Made by a program: the position numbers and the translations under genes. The notes under the pieces are model-generated. The model was given only the letters and a program-made list of their open reading frames with translations, was not told where the DNA came from and did not search any database. Below are positions 25,631 to 38,995 of a stretch of 64,000 nt of DNA, piece after piece. Source of the stretch: Setophaga petechia (Eukaryota; Chordata; Aves; Passeriformes; Parulidae). The stretch's first letter is position 1, and each line of letters begins with the position of its first letter. Location: contig JANCRA010000011.1 of assembly GCA_024362935.1 (NCBI GenBank), positions 4,898,001 through 4,962,000 of the forward strand, given 5' to 3'.

Positions 25631-28600
25631 TAGTAGTTATAAAAAAAGTTTAGAGAAGCTGGCACTAGAGTTTGGAGTTTGAGGGAAGAGATGACAAATT
25701 GATAACAATAATGACTAGTCAAAGAGGTAAGGATTATGTTTAATAAGAAAAGTAAGATTTGGTCTGGAAATCTTCCAGTGGTATCTTTTTGGCTTCTTCT
25801 TGCCTTCATATATTCCATCAGGAAAACTTGGTGTCTCAGATAGGCATCAGATAAAGCAGACAAATGGGGCTTTGTCTGATGAGTCTGTCTCAACTGGCTT
25901 TGATGATCACTTCCTGAGAAGAAGAAATAGCTTAAACTGATGACTCTGACAGATAAATGTACAAGACAGCTTGCAGGATAAGTGAGATGAAACTAGAAGA
26001 CATTGATAATGTGAATATACTTATCCCAACTGGTTGAAATTGCAAGCCCAAAAGAAGGGAGGCTGTAGGGAGCCTGTATTACTTTTTTCTGCTTGTTTTC
26101 CAGGTGGTAATGATCAGTATCCACGTGACAGGAGCTTTGCATTTCATTGTTCTTTGTGGTCCTGTAGTGCAGATGTCTTTCCCAAGGCCTCAGAAAGTTC
26201 ACATGTTTTAAGAGTCTTCTAGTACGATTGCTAAATCTGGCTTTCATTACAAAGAAGTCCACAGATGCCCTTTTTAAACTTTTGCACTTGATGGACTCAG
26301 ACTGTTTCCCTACAGTATTTTTTTTTCCTTTTGGCTATTACATTTAGCAAGGAGAGAGGTAAATTAATGGCAGGTGCATGGATTTGGAGAACTACCAGTT
26401 TTAGAGTCATCACTGAAATAGCCTGGTTGTTATAGGAGGGTTAGTTGTTCATATCAGACTTAATATAAATCTGGAAGAATTCTCTAGGTAAATAGAATCC
26501 AGTCTTAGCTGTAGCCATGATACTGGAATAAGGAATAGCAGGGTGCCAGAAACCAAGTGAAAGAGCGCCAGTAAGCTTTGGCTGAATAAACATGGTTCTC
26601 CCAATACATGTATTTCACAGACTGGGTCTTCTTTGCAATATTTGCCCCTGCTCATGTCACCTTTGCACTTGAGCTGTGGAGAAGAGGAGGGAGAATGGGC
26701 AATGGGAGGAAAGCAAGGTGGGTTTTACTAGCTGTCTTTTGTCCCATTCTTAGTGGACCTTATCAGGCTTTCTAATTTTCATTATCTAATGCTGTTGCAT
26801 CACTGGAAGGGAAATTTCTGACTGTCTTGTTTCGTCTACCCCAATGGAAGAGCAACAAACCTGAATTATGAGAACTGAGATTGAATTTAGTGCTTGTCAG
26901 TTATATAGTTTTAAATGAAGATATTTTTCATGCTTAAAACATTTCAGATTGATATATTGTTTGTTCACAAGTAAGTAAGAACAGCTGTATGACTTAGGAA
27001 AGTTAGCTCCCAACAAACAAACAAAAAATTCAAGGCTGGGGTGTGTCTATGCCAAATTTCAGCCTGGAGTGTATTTTTATGAGTAATAAACTGCCATTTG
27101 TAATGGAAATTCTGAAAGATCTTTTAACTATTTCATGGCAAAAGTATGAGTGTGAGACTTTAGGGAGAAGGGAAACATTCTTTCTCTGGCTGATGTAATC
27201 CCATGACTTAGCCTTTTTTGTGGTTTCCGCAAGTCTTTCTCCAGCTGTTCTAAAAGATTACTGTACTCCTGATGCATCCTATTATCAGATATTACTGACT
27301 TCTGAAAAATCATGGTGCAGTGGTCCTGTCCTGCTAGTAAGATGTATTGACTGGATGAATATATTGGAGCCTCTGACATAAATAATCTTTCTGTCATCCT
27401 TTCTTCACTCTGTCTTCTGAGTTTGCTTGGATATATGCTGCCTTTTTAAAATTCCTAATACATATGGTTTCAGTTATTTTTCCATTTGTTATTGAGTATT
27501 TTTAAGTTATTTCAAGTCTTTAATGAATAATATCTGACCAAAGAATAGTATGGAGACCTTCCCAATATATAATCCATAGTGCTCAGGAGAGATTATATAA
27601 TGAAGGCAAGTTTGTAATGTGAGTTCAGCATTCACGTTATGCTACACAGACCATCTCTGTATTGAGTATTAGCAGGGTAATACGAGGAGCAGACAAAGCC
27701 AGAAGTGGGTTTCCATGAATCCAGTGTATTACTGGAAAGAGACATTCACATTCAGAATTTCATCACTACACAATAATATCCCAGTTTTCAAGGTGGCCAT
27801 AAAATGAGAAGTTTGCATTATTGATTATGAATATAAAATCACATCTGCTTGGTTAAATGGGATTTTTGTGTACAAACCACTGGACAAAGTTTTAAAGGAA
27901 AGGTTAAACTATTTGACTGTAACAGTAATGAAAGCTAATGTACAAATAGGTGAATTTAATGATTTGAAAAAGGCCAAACACTCTGCTTTAAGCATTATGG
28001 TTTAGCTTTAGAATTAGGCATAAAGAAAAAAAAAGCTATGTATGCATTAGGAGAGAAAAAATAAAAAGGACTTTTTAAAAAAGCCAAAGCAGTTTTACTG
28101 AGGCTGTATGCCTCTGAGCAGTTTCTTCACAGATTCTTCTTTTTCTTCTCCTTTTGTGACTGTAGCTGTACCTTGACTTCTGTTAACCTAAAGAAGCTAT
28201 GGTTAATAGTTCATGATACAACACTACCAGGCCTTTCAGACAGCAGAAATATCCCTGAGAGATATCAGGTGTTTTATGCTTTGTTATTAAGTTGAGATAA
28301 ATTATTTATACCATTTCTACTATTTCTGAATGCTTACAAGTCCTCCTCTGAACTCAGTTCATATGGACTCTGTAATCAAGCCCTGGGCTGCACTCTTTGT
28401 GTCTGCAAGAGATAGTTCCTGTAACTTGAAAAAAGTTAATCTAGAAGATTTTGTGTAACGTGTTTCTACAAGCAGATGGTGTTAAGCAGTGATTTTATTA
28501 GCATTTTCTTAGACTGATCTTCATATCTCTGAGTTTTAATACCTGCAAATAATGTTCCAGTTCAGAATTACAAACCTTTACATTTACCAGAATGTCTTGT

Positions 28601-29023
28601 CTTCCACATTTATATGTGCATTAGAGATGACTAAGCAAGAAAAAATCTAATGGAAATTTTTGTTTTGATTTCAATGAGAGGGAAGAGCATAATCTACCTT
28701 TAATCAACTTATTTGCTGACTGATTTCTAAGGAACAATTTATTAAACATTGTGCTAGTGGATATCTATCCATAGATGTATTTTGATGTCACTCTGGAGTA
28801 ACAGGTTCTACACTGATTTGTCAGATCTTGTTTCTGTCATTGTCTGTGTTAAGCGTGGTTGTTTCACAGATTGAATCCCTGTGTGACAGAGTAGCTGTTG
28901 TTTAAAATGCTGGACTGTGAGATGTTTTTAATATGTTGAATCTAACTTTTCAACTGAAATAAGTGCTCACGTTCTTTGTATTGTTTTTACATTGTTTTCA
29001 TTGAATATGCTTTTTTACTCTAG

Positions 29024-29109
29024 GGAAACAAGATTATAAGAAAACCAGGCCTATGTTAAGAGCTACAAGATTAAAAGCAGAGGCCAAGAAAACTGCACTA
29101 GGCGTAAAG
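29024..29109 (+). CDS. TRIQK: TRIQK middle coding exon
   Basis: Two bases complete the split Gly21 codon, followed by 28 codons for residues 22-49: KQDYKKTRPMLRATRLKAEA and then KKTALGVK. It finishes the second QxxK motif (Q19-K22) and holds the third (Q23-K26), giving the three tandem motifs at four-residue spacing that name the family. Residues 22-49 are strongly basic and probably face the cytosol next to the membrane anchor. That topology is inferred from the positive-inside rule. The acceptor is TTTTTTACTCTAG ending at 29023 and the donor is GTAGAG at 29110. The exon is too short and too isolated to stand out as an open frame; I found it by its fit to the gene. The phase agrees on both sides. 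Confidence 0.95.
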
Positions 29110-31296
29110 GTAGAGACTTCTTTGATAGCTGAAACCACCTTTGTGTTTCTTTTCCCCATAGATGTACTGTGTGAATATTGATTTCTGAGAGATATTGTTT
29201 ATGACACTTCAAAATCTAAGTAGAATGCTAGAATCTAAAATATTTATGATTAACTGCTTTTACTTAACCCTAAAACGACTTGAATATTTGAAGTGCTGAA
29301 AGATTTTACATAGTCTGTGTCCTTGTTATGATGCATGTTTACTTTAAGGTTTAAAGTACTGTGTGGTTAGAAAATTGATGGTTTTAGAGGGAGCCTGTCT
29401 ACACACAGAACAAATTCTTTACTATTTCATATAGTTAGACAAATTACAATAAACATTTCTCATGTTACTCTTCTCATCCTATACTAGTAGTAATTAAAGA
29501 GTGGGTTTGTTAAGTATTTTTAATTCTCAGCATTATTGTCTCAGTCTGCATCCTTGTGAAGTATTTCTGACTTGGTAAAAGAAGGCTTAACTAAGAGCAA
29601 AGGAAAGCATATGGAAAGGTACTAAATTTTATTTTGAAAGTATTCCCTTTTCAGGCAGGTATGAAGTATAACAATTACTTGGATCACAGCTGTGAGTATG
29701 AGCAAGGAGGACAATTAGAAATATTCTCTGTTATCTACTACCCAGTGTGTCATCAAAACAAGCTCTATCTGAACACACATTATTTACGTTGCCTCCAGTA
29801 TTTTCCCCTCAATTTTTTTTTAATCTAACTGATACACTATTAACTTAACAGCAAGAGTAAAACCTGAGGAAAATAAAAAAGTAGATCTATTATCTCGATA
29901 TTCTAGCAAAAGAAACTTCAGAAATGTTAAAAGGAGAACATTTCCTTTTTTCTGGCAGATGAGAAATCAATTTTTTCAAGTTATAGCTTATAGCAAATGC
30001 CAAGGTATTACTACCAAGCTGTAACAGCTGTTAGGCTGCCAGATGATGTATTTGGTTGTCTTCCAGAATTTGCTATTATAATCACGAAACAGTGCTTTCT
30101 TTTTGCTCCTGATTGCTGATCTCGATCAAGCATTACCGTGTGATGCAGTATGTTTTCACAACATAATCTCCTCAGTTAGTGCTGTGTGTCAGGTTTTAAT
30201 GAGAAAAAGTAGATTGCCTTTTTTGTTTAAAGGATAAATTATTAACCTTTTGAGTTCCTTTTCCTTCCTTTCTTACTAAATTTTCCTTTTTCTTTTCATT
30301 TTTCTTTCAATGGTGTGACCTTTTAAAAGTGATGTTCTACTTGGAGGCTTAGTGTACAGCCTAATTCTTTTAAAATTAACACGTTTTTTGCATGTCTTTC
30401 ACAAGTGAGAAGAGTATGAGATTTAGTCCTTCAAAACCTGTTTCATTTCCTTATTTTCTTAAGTAATTCTTTCCTAAGAATGAGGGTGAATGGGAAAGCC
30501 TATGTGTAATCATATAATAATGAAGAATTGAGGATTAGCAAATAAAGGACTTTTGCCATCAAGGTGCACATGTGCTCTCCAGGTCCTGAGTGGATGTGTT
30601 TCTGGAGTTCTGCTAGTTGCACTGTGTGATGTCTGAGGTTCACAATTCTGCTTCTGCCTTAAAAAAAAAAATCTTTTAAATATTTTCTTCTGGCTGTAAT
30701 ATTTTTTTGTCCTTCTGGACCTTAAAAAAAATCTGGATCACTCCCAAATACATCACAGTAATTTCTTTTGCTTCCAAATTGCTGAGAAAAACTGACAGAA
30801 CTGAAGCAAAAAGAAAGGTAAGTTGGGCACCTTTCCCTTCAGGGATCTGCTTGTAGGGGAAGGAAGGCAGGGCTTTTAAATGCATCCTTCTCACTGAGCC
30901 TGCTTAATGCCAACAACTTCAGGCTTAGTAAATGTTACAATACTTCTACAAGAACGTGGACAATTTCTGTAAACTCTGCACTTCTGCTTACAGACCCCAG
31001 AGTGCTCAGCATGGAAGTGAAGTGTATTTAATGTCTTGGGGTAAAGGTGCACTTCTTCCCACCTCACAGTGACAGCTCTTCACCCTGCTCAATCCCTCCA
31101 GCAGCAGAACTTCACCATGGGCAGTAGATGCTCCTGGAGTGTCTGTAGGGAAATCTCCTTCCTTACCCCTGGAGAGGCTGCTTAGTTGTGAAGCCCCATA
31201 ACCCCTCTGTGGAGCATGGCTTGTTTTGCTCAGTCTGATGTTAAGATACTCCAGTGGCCAAGTGCCATCTTTTTACATCCATCCTCCACACCTATC

Positions 31297-31797
31297 CTAA
31301 ATCCTCCTCTGTTGTTTTCTGGATAATTTTTGAAATAATTCTTGACAACTTATGTTTGCTGTGACGGCAGCTGGCAGGACAGAAGAGAACACAATTTGTT
31401 CTTCAGATCCCTTAACCAGTTGTCTCAATGCCTTGAGGTCCCGCTTGAGCATCCTTAGTCTTGCTGGGACTTTGTATGTGTCCACCTGGCAAACCAGTGG
31501 GCAATGGTCAGTGGGCTATGCCAAGCTGGGAAGTTTGTTGGTGGTTTCCCAGAGGCTCACACACCTCCCTATGGGCTGGCTCCAGTTGGCATATTGGGCC
31601 CTCCATTCGTCTCAAAAGAGAGTCACCAATGACTATTACCCTTATTTTTTTCTTAATTGAGGAGGTTTTGGTGTGCAGGGTAGGTTGCCCTGCCCTAGGC
31701 AACCCCTCTAACCTGAATGGATTTTCATCCACATTCTCATCTCCCTGGTCCTCAGATTCCAGGGTCTCATATCTATTGTTTAAGGGCACCTGGAGAG
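31297..31797 (-). pseudogene. Decayed avian LINE ORF1 esterase domain (CR1-type)
   Basis: Read on the minus strand from about 31797, the frame first gives PLNNRYETLE, then an acidic linker, then a basic run and RVIVIGDSLLRRMEGPIC. The GDSLL block is the serine-containing block I of SGNH/GDSL esterases, as found in ORF1 of CR1-type retrotransposons, and the phrase after it (REVC) is typical of avian copies. The frame is lost around 31500. The domain resumes in another frame over 31485-31297 as LRMLKRDLKALRQLVKGSEE and QIVFSSVLP, where avian copies read 'IKRDFRALG...GAQVVFSSILP'. Domain order is kept but at least one frameshift and the lost middle make it non-functional. It lies antisense in TRIQK intron 2. 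The ORF1 assignment to CR1 rather than another LINE is from memory of the family. Confidence 0.75.
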
Positions 31798-33749
31798 GTA
31801 AGGTAGGTCAGCAGGGAATTCACCTGCCACCTCAAGCAGAAAACCATTTCTACTCCACACTGTCTCTTAAGAGCTCCTCCTTTTCCCTGGAATGAGTAAT
31901 GGTAATAAGTAACACGATTCACCTTCCAAAGGCTGAGATTTTAGTCTTTTTTTATTATGTAGGCCCTAATTCTGTGATGTGGCAATGGATTAACTTAAAT
32001 CTGTGTTGAGAAAAAAAAAAGTGATATAACTACAATGCAATGTAATAAGTAGGCACTTTAAATAGAAATGTCCAAAGTTCTTGTAAATCTTTTGAGAAGA
32101 AACCAAACACATATGTGTATTTAGCATGTTCTTTGTCTCTATGCATATCTGTTCAGTATATGATGCAGTATGCAGCATTTCAAAATAAGTTAACCTTTTA
32201 TTATAAAAAAGCTAAGCGTAAGCTAATAAAAATATTGCAGAGGAAGGATAAATGTAAAAGTATAGACTTTCTGGGAAAGGGGAATATGTTTGTAGTTCTG
32301 TGAAATACATACACACAATAAGCACCATACAGCCACTTAAAACAATAGGCTGTTTTATGTCATTGATAACTCTAGGGTTGTTTTGCATTAGTGTCCTGAA
32401 GAAATTGCATGCCTGGCTGTAAACTAAGACTTAATGTAGTATTTAGGGCAGAAAAAAAGAGGACTAGAAAATAGTAAAGGGATTTTAGTCCTTAATTTCA
32501 ATGAGGATAATGAAATCCAACTGTTGTGTATTTCACCATGAGAGCTGACAACATTAGCTTTAAAAAAGGCCCTATAAATGACATAAAACTTTTCAGAACC
32601 AATCCCCTGGAGATTCTTCACATTTCATCACTGGCATACTAATTAGCTTGTCTTGTCAAACTTTGATTGCCTTGTCATTTTAATGCAAGGTTTAAAGTAA
32701 CAAAGTTTCTTTCAGTCACTGGCATTTACAGTACTTTTTAATTTCCCCAATGAGGGATTTTTATCTCTGTTGATAATGTCAGAGAAGCAGCTGAGTACTA
32801 ATAACTATCCAAAGTTAGTTCAAACAGGGTGACCATGCTAGTACTTGGTATGTCATATTTGCTCTTTAAACATGTTAAAAGATTAGATATTGTAGCAGAG
32901 TTATTGTACTGGCTCTGTTTGTATGTGTGACACTAATGTAGACAGTGCCAAAATATTGTGTCTCTTGGAAAAGCAGGACCCAGTCTCAAGAAACAGCTCC
33001 AAGAGAAAGCAATGTGCTATATGTCTCCTGGTGTTAGGATAAGACAAAATCCTTTGTAGTAGTACCAAAAAGGGAGCCTCTGAGCTTTTTCTGGGTCATT
33101 TTGTTGGCCCCCCACATGGGGCTTGTCCTGCTGGAAGCCCAGCTGTTCATCCTTACCAAGTGGAGCAGGAAGACCTTTCCACCACTGGTGCTAGATCTGC
33201 TCTCATTGGGTGAGGAAAACATGCCAGCAGGAGGGTGACAAGCAGAAATTGGTTTGAGAAGTGTGGAAGCTTGGCCCCCGATAGCTGGAGTTTGGTATGC
33301 AGAGACCAAAAGTTATGGGAGTTCTTGGGGAGAGATTTTTTTCACAGGCTGCAAGAACAAATCAGTAGTCCATGGAGCAAGTGATGAAGTTTTCTCTCTT
33401 CTTGAAAGGTAGGCACAAATCTTAACAGTAGTATTTCCAAAGTACCTGCAAAGACATTATTGACTGCAGAATATCACTCCACAGAGAATTAATAGCAACA
33501 CAGTACATTGATTCAGATAAGGAAAAAATGTTTCCTAAACAAAGTGAGAGCTTACTGTCTGTCATTCTTTTGCATATCTGCTTAACTGTTGTGTAGTTGG
33601 ATACTTCACTATGGAGAGTTTCTTTCATCTGGAACAAGTTAGATAGGAATAGATAACAACACATTCCTGGTGTATTTTAGCAAAAGATATTCTCCAATTT
33701 CATGCTATTCATAATCTGCTAAGTTAGTGAACTACATTTTTCAAGATAC

Positions 33750-33862
33750 AGTTTCATAGCTTTGTAGAAATTAAGGCCACAAGAGACTATTAGATCATTT
33801 GATCTGCACTTCTGTATGTTACAGATCATAAAATTTCATCCAAATACTTTCTGCAAAGTCCA
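33750..33862 (-). mobile_element. Ancient CR1 3' end (minus orientation)
   Basis: The plus strand reads TTAAGGCCACAAGAGACTAT, then AGATCATTTGATCTGCACTTC, then ACAGATCATAAAATTTCATC. This parallels the reverse-complement end of old reptile/bird CR1 subfamilies ('aaggccagaagggaccattatgatcatctagtctgacc...'), which differs from the younger CR1 copies elsewhere in the window. It is heavily diverged. Confidence 0.7.
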
Positions 33863-35616
33863 AGCACTTTGTAATGGCCAAAATACTGGGTCTTCAAACC
33901 AACTTATGTGTCTCACAAAATGCAGAGCAGCTTAATGTGCCAGCAGTGGATAAAGTGCGATATTCCCAGTTATCCCTGTAGTCAGGCTTTGATCCCTGAC
34001 CTTGAAATGAAAGGGAGGGGAGACAACAAGTACAAAGAGAAGAACAAAATCAGATCCTTACCTCACCTGAACACATAAGTATCATAATCATGGTGGTTTG
34101 AGATGTGAAGAAGTTGCACCCACCAAAATCTTAGGAGGATTTTCTGTACCAGTTTGGAGCAGTAGACCATCTTTCTCAAACCTTCTTATGTCTCTACTTA
34201 GGACCAGTCTGTAGCACTTGAAAAATCAACAACAGCAAAACCTCAAATCCTGGAAACAAAATCAATACAATTGTAGGAAAATGTCAACATCAGAAAACTT
34301 TTGATGCTTTATAAGAAAGTCTGAGCAGTTAAACATAGGGTGCTATTACTTTTAATAACCTAATACTTGTGGGGTTCAGAATGTAGCACTGTCCATGGGA
34401 GTAATCTGAGTTTTCCTAGGACCCTGAAGGAGGGGAGCAGCTAGGAGGGCTGTTTGCTGACTCCTGGCAGCCAAGTCCTTCTTTTCACACAAGCCAAAGT
34501 TGAAGTATTCTTTCCAATTGCTAAATAAAACCATACTTTTTTGAGGGAGATCAGCTGATTAAGGACTCACAGATATGGAAGTCCATATTTTCCTGAAGAA
34601 TGTTCAGTCATTCTTGCTCCTAGAAAATGGCATCTTAGTTCAAGACAGAACTTACCTAACTGCAGCTGGGCCTTGAAAGTTTCTTGTAAACAGGATAAAA
34701 GGACCCCACACAGTGAAATGCTTTACTTAAATACAGGTGTGTACAATTACATGCTGTAACCAAACTACCTCTCATTCTTCTCTATGATAAAATAAATACT
34801 GGTCATCTCCCTGCTGGAAATCCCTCCACCTTTGTACATCCAGAAATCACACTGAGGGAGTAGTTATCCATGAAATCCAAAGACCTTCTCAGAGTCAGTT
34901 TTTCAAGGCAGAGTACTCCACTTTATAAGTACTGTGTGCATCTTTGATACCTGTACATACTATTTTGCATCTAGCTGTTTTAAAATGAATCCTGTTGTTT
35001 TGTAGGCATATAGCCAGGTGTTTTTGATGACTCTCTAATAGTACCTTGTTCTCATTATTTAAAACAACAATGATCTTTTTTCCACCTGAAATTTTCACAG
35101 TAAAAAATTGGAATCTAAAAATGTGGATAAAAGTTCATAAATTACTTTTGTTGCCTTCTGTTAGCTGTAGAATGTCCTGCATTAAGGAAGTGAACATTCA
35201 TTTATAAATACAATTTTGTTGAAACTCTAAAACATGGTTGCAGTGAATATCCACCTAAAGTCTTCAGTTAAAAACTATATGAGGTAAAAAGATTGTGAGT
35301 TGCTATACATTTATTTTCACAAGTATCCTTCGTCAGCATGATCTTTTCATCTCTTTTCAGAAAGAACTAGGAAGAATTTAGCAATTCAAAGAGAGCAATT
35401 TGTGCTACTCTTTGACTTAATTTTAAGCAGGTTTCAGGTAAAAAAAGTGTGATTCTATTTGAAGGACAATTTAAAAACATGTAAAACCCCCCTGACATTT
35501 CCTGGAAATATGATATTTCTCTGTATGAGTAGGATATGATGCTGCCATACATAGTGTCCAGATTTTTGTTATCATAACCAACATTTTTTCCTCACCCCCT
35601 CTCCTGATTAATCTTG

Positions 35617-35710
35617 TTTAGATCCCAGCTCTGCCACTTGCTCCATTAGGGTGAATTTGAGGATATAATCCAAGTATTTTGGCTTGAGAGACATAAAACT
35701 GACAAAAAAT
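35617..35710 (-). mobile_element. MIR-like SINE relic, minus orientation (tentative)
   Basis: GATCCCAGCTCTGCCACTTG at about 35623 is a good match to the reverse-complement MIR phrase 'tcccggctctgccacttact'. The sequence after it is diverged. Confidence 0.45.
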
Positions 35711-36493
35711 TATAAGATAATTAAATCTACATCATGCTGTAATGGTATGCATTTCCTTTATGAAAAGTTTCTGGAAAACTTAACCAAACTGAAATCAGTA
35801 GGGTTCTACATATGCTATTCTACATGTAAGAGAATAAAATAGAAAATTCTGTTCCTTTTTAAAGGCTTCTATGACTGTACTTTGGGATTTGAGAGTAGAA
35901 ATGTTGTTTCCTAGTGTTCTGTACCATGATAGAAAAAAAAAAGGAGAAAATGCCCTCTGATCATTTTAAGTTTATTTCTATAGAACTTTTTCTCTATTCT
36001 TTAATTATTCATGGTAAAATCCTTTGAGTAAATGGATTTTGCAGAGGATGATGGAGATGATCCATAAAGTGCAAGAGAAAGGGAGCTGTATATGCCAAGC
36101 AGGGAGTATTTTAACATTTCATTTCTATGCATGACTTATAATACAAATAGCAAAGCCTGAAAAGTATAAAACAAATTAAAATGACAATATATATATGCTG
36201 TTGCAAATACAGTACAGTGGTGCAGCATCTCATTTGCTATTTACTTGGCAAAATTTATGTTTATAAAAGTCCATAACCTGGATGCAATTCTTAAGAGACT
36301 GCATATCCCTAGCTATGAGCCAGATGTCCTTTGTAAGGCCATTTATTTTATATTTTTGTTACTCTGCCTTTTTCAGTAGTTCAAAACTAAGGTTCTTGCA
36401 TAACTCTTGAACCTGGAGTTTTAGTAAGACTTTTCATTCCCAGGGATAATAAATACTGATCCACCCACACAGTTCTTAATGGCCGTGCAGGGA

Positions 36494-36605
36494 AAATAGT
36501 ATTGTTATCACAGTGTTACTCACTGTGAAACTTAGGCAGAGGAATTAAAGAACTGCTTCTCTCAAGCAGTTACTGGGCAGCCTGAGAATAAAACTCAAGA
36601 TTTTA
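36494..36605 (+). mobile_element. MIR-like SINE relic (tentative)
   Basis: It resembles the MIR 3' half in order: TATTGTTATCACAG, ACTGTGAAACTTAGGCAGAG ('ctgaggcacagag'), GAATTAAAGAACTGC ('gttaagtaacttgc'), then AATAAAACTCAAGATTT where MIR has 'gctgggattcgaaccc'. Diverged. Confidence 0.45.
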
Positions 36606-38995
36606 CCACTTCCTTTGAAACAAATTTTTAATGCAAAGGTTCCTGAAAAGTTACTTTCTGCTACTCACAGCATTTCATAAGGGAAGCTGTGGAGGAGGGA
36701 GGGGAAAGGTAAACCTATTGCAAAGCAGAAAGCGTGGGAAGTGTGGCATCCATACAAGGAAAAAACTTCTTAAAACTGGAATGAATTTGCTCTCTGTGTC
36801 AAGTGTGAACGGTGCCTGCATTGTGCGGTTGTGTTGTCCACTCTCCTGAGCAGATGGAGCCTGCAGTTGTATGTCACTTGTTTATTACATCCTCTTAAGA
36901 TTAGTAGCTGTGTGGCCAGATGGGTCTGGGAGCACAGCTGTGGATACAAGGAAATAAATGAAACCTGTCTGATGCTGCCATGCCCTTTTGTGAGATACTG
37001 ACGTGTTGCAACTGCAACAAAGCAAAAATCACTTTCCTTTAATATATGAGTGAATTAGATGTACTTTTTAAAAATCAAATAATGAAATCAAGAGGATGAA
37101 GTTCAGAGCATGGTACAATTCTAAGAGGGAAATGTAGTTGAAATCTGTAGCAAACAGCCTCAGCAAATTTGCAGGAGCAATTTTAATGTGGTAAAACAAA
37201 TTTAAAATACATCTCAATCATCCATATAAAATAGAAAGCAAAGGTTTCTATAGAATAAAGAATATGCTCCTATAGAACATATGCCAACTAGGCAGTAGTA
37301 TTTCAAAATTTATTAGATGGCATATGTTGAATTATTGATCCAACATTCTGATAAACTATATAATGCATTCATGTAAATGCAAATTAAATGCTGCTCTATA
37401 GAAGAATGCCAGATTATGGGCTAGACTTTAAAAAATGAAATGCACAGTTTTAACTCCTTCATGTCAGTGAACACAATGCTGGTCACAAAGCCACCCCCAA
37501 CCTAGAGATGCTGGTTAGGATTAATCCCACAGTGCACACAAGAAGTACCATCTGCACTCCCTTCTAGTCTAAGGGGAGAAATGGTAATTTTTGGGGAAGA
37601 ATTCACCTGGCCTCTCTTAGAGGACACAAGATGGACAGATTCCGTCCTTGGACAGTAAAGGGTGTCGTGTTGTCTTGGTTCAGTGTAGGCATCTCCTTTC
37701 AGTCTCACTGACAGAATAGGTTTGATGTGACATCTTCTGTACCAATTCAGATCAGCTGTTATAAAATCACTGAACTTTTTTTCTTCTCTTGTTTTAAATG
37801 TACATTGGGATCATTCTGATGTAATTGTTTTGTAGCTTAACATGAAATTGAGAATTTGAAGGGAAGTTCTGCTTCTTTCCTTAGAGAGAGAGTGGGATTT
37901 GGAGGTGCAAACTAACCTTTGGAGCATCTTGAGTGCACAATTTTAAAAGTTCATCATGATGATCAGGAGTCAAGGAGTAGAAGTTGTTAGCTATAGAGTC
38001 ATACTTTCTGTGAGCTGAAGGGACATACGGATTTTTCTCAAATTTATCTTTCATCTTTCATTGTCTAGCAAAATGAGGGTTAACTATAGAAAGTGTGCTG
38101 TGCCTTAGAGAAAAATAAAAACTTAAAAATGAGAAATACGGTGTCTTTGGATGAAATAAAAGGGAAAGAAATACAGGAAATAGAAGAAATATTAAGAGGA
38201 TGATTGTACTATAATTGCCTTTTTACAGAGTCCAGCCTTAAGATGATAGGCAGTGACATAATGAATATAATATGTAGTGTAAAAACATTTTTCTGTTTCT
38301 GAAAGCTGCTATAAATCATGTATACTTTGGAAGTCTCTTTTATGTTAATTAAGGAAGATGCAGCAAGTTGCAATATTTTATGGGAAGAGAGGCAAGTGCA
38401 AATTGTTGTGCTTTTTGCCTTATTGCAGAGCTGAAGACAGAAAAGTTTCATCCAATTCTAAGGGAGTATGTAGTTCCATGTTGTACTGCATGCCAGGAGG
38501 TTGGGAGGTAGAGGTAGCAATTTTCATTGACTTCCACCATACTGTGTTTGCTTCATTAAAAAATTACAAATTTGTTGGCAAAAAGCAGTAACATATTGCT
38601 GGAAAACATCAAAATTCACAGTGTAAATTCATAACTTAAATTTGTGTTCAAAACTGTGGTTTGTGAATTCTGTCTTTTCCTTTAAAAAGAAGGAATTGAA
38701 TAATAAAAAGATATAAAGCTCTTATTTCTAGGTAAGACTAAAGATTTTTAAGCTAAATATCCTCTTTCTGGTGATATATCAGATTCACCAAATGGTGAGT
38801 GAATGGATTCTATAACATGGAATGGTAACCACAACAGAGAAATTGATAAAGTATCAATGCCTTATGCAATTATATTATATCTGATGTTATTTTGATGTGC
38901 ATTGTAGAAGAGAAATAACATTTATTCATGATAATTCTGAAAATATGATATTATTTCTAACAAGTTTTTGTTTTTGTTTTCCTTTATTTCTACAG

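Larger units (their letters stand above)
1769..29023 (+). other. TRIQK intron 1 (27.3 kb)
   Basis: A GT...AG intron in phase 1. Contents recognised: CR1 fragments near 3.2-3.6, 19.6-19.9 and 22.4-22.6 kb, MIR-like relics near 15.4 and 16.9 kb, short tandem duplications near 5.36 and 18.24 kb, a TAAA microsatellite at 25.61 kb, and perfect hairpins near 13.0 and 21.87 kb. The remainder is AT-rich with no gene I can support. Many frames of 60-126 codons occur, as expected by chance in 27 kb. Confidence 0.9.
29110..38995 (+). other. TRIQK intron 2 (9.9 kb)
   Basis: A GT...AG intron in phase 0. It holds an antisense LINE ORF1 relic (about 31.3-31.8 kb), an ancient CR1 3' end (about 33.75-33.86 kb) and two MIR-like relics (about 35.6 and 36.5 kb). 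The rest is AT-rich, low-complexity in places, with no other gene signal. Confidence 0.9.

Noticed and set aside
31461..31895. 144-codon plus-strand frame in intron 2
   Set aside because: It is the antisense shadow of the LINE ORF1 relic on the minus strand.
33034..33309. 91-codon minus-strand frame in a GC-richer patch of intron 2
   Set aside because: I considered another retroelement coding relic, but found no readable motif to support it.
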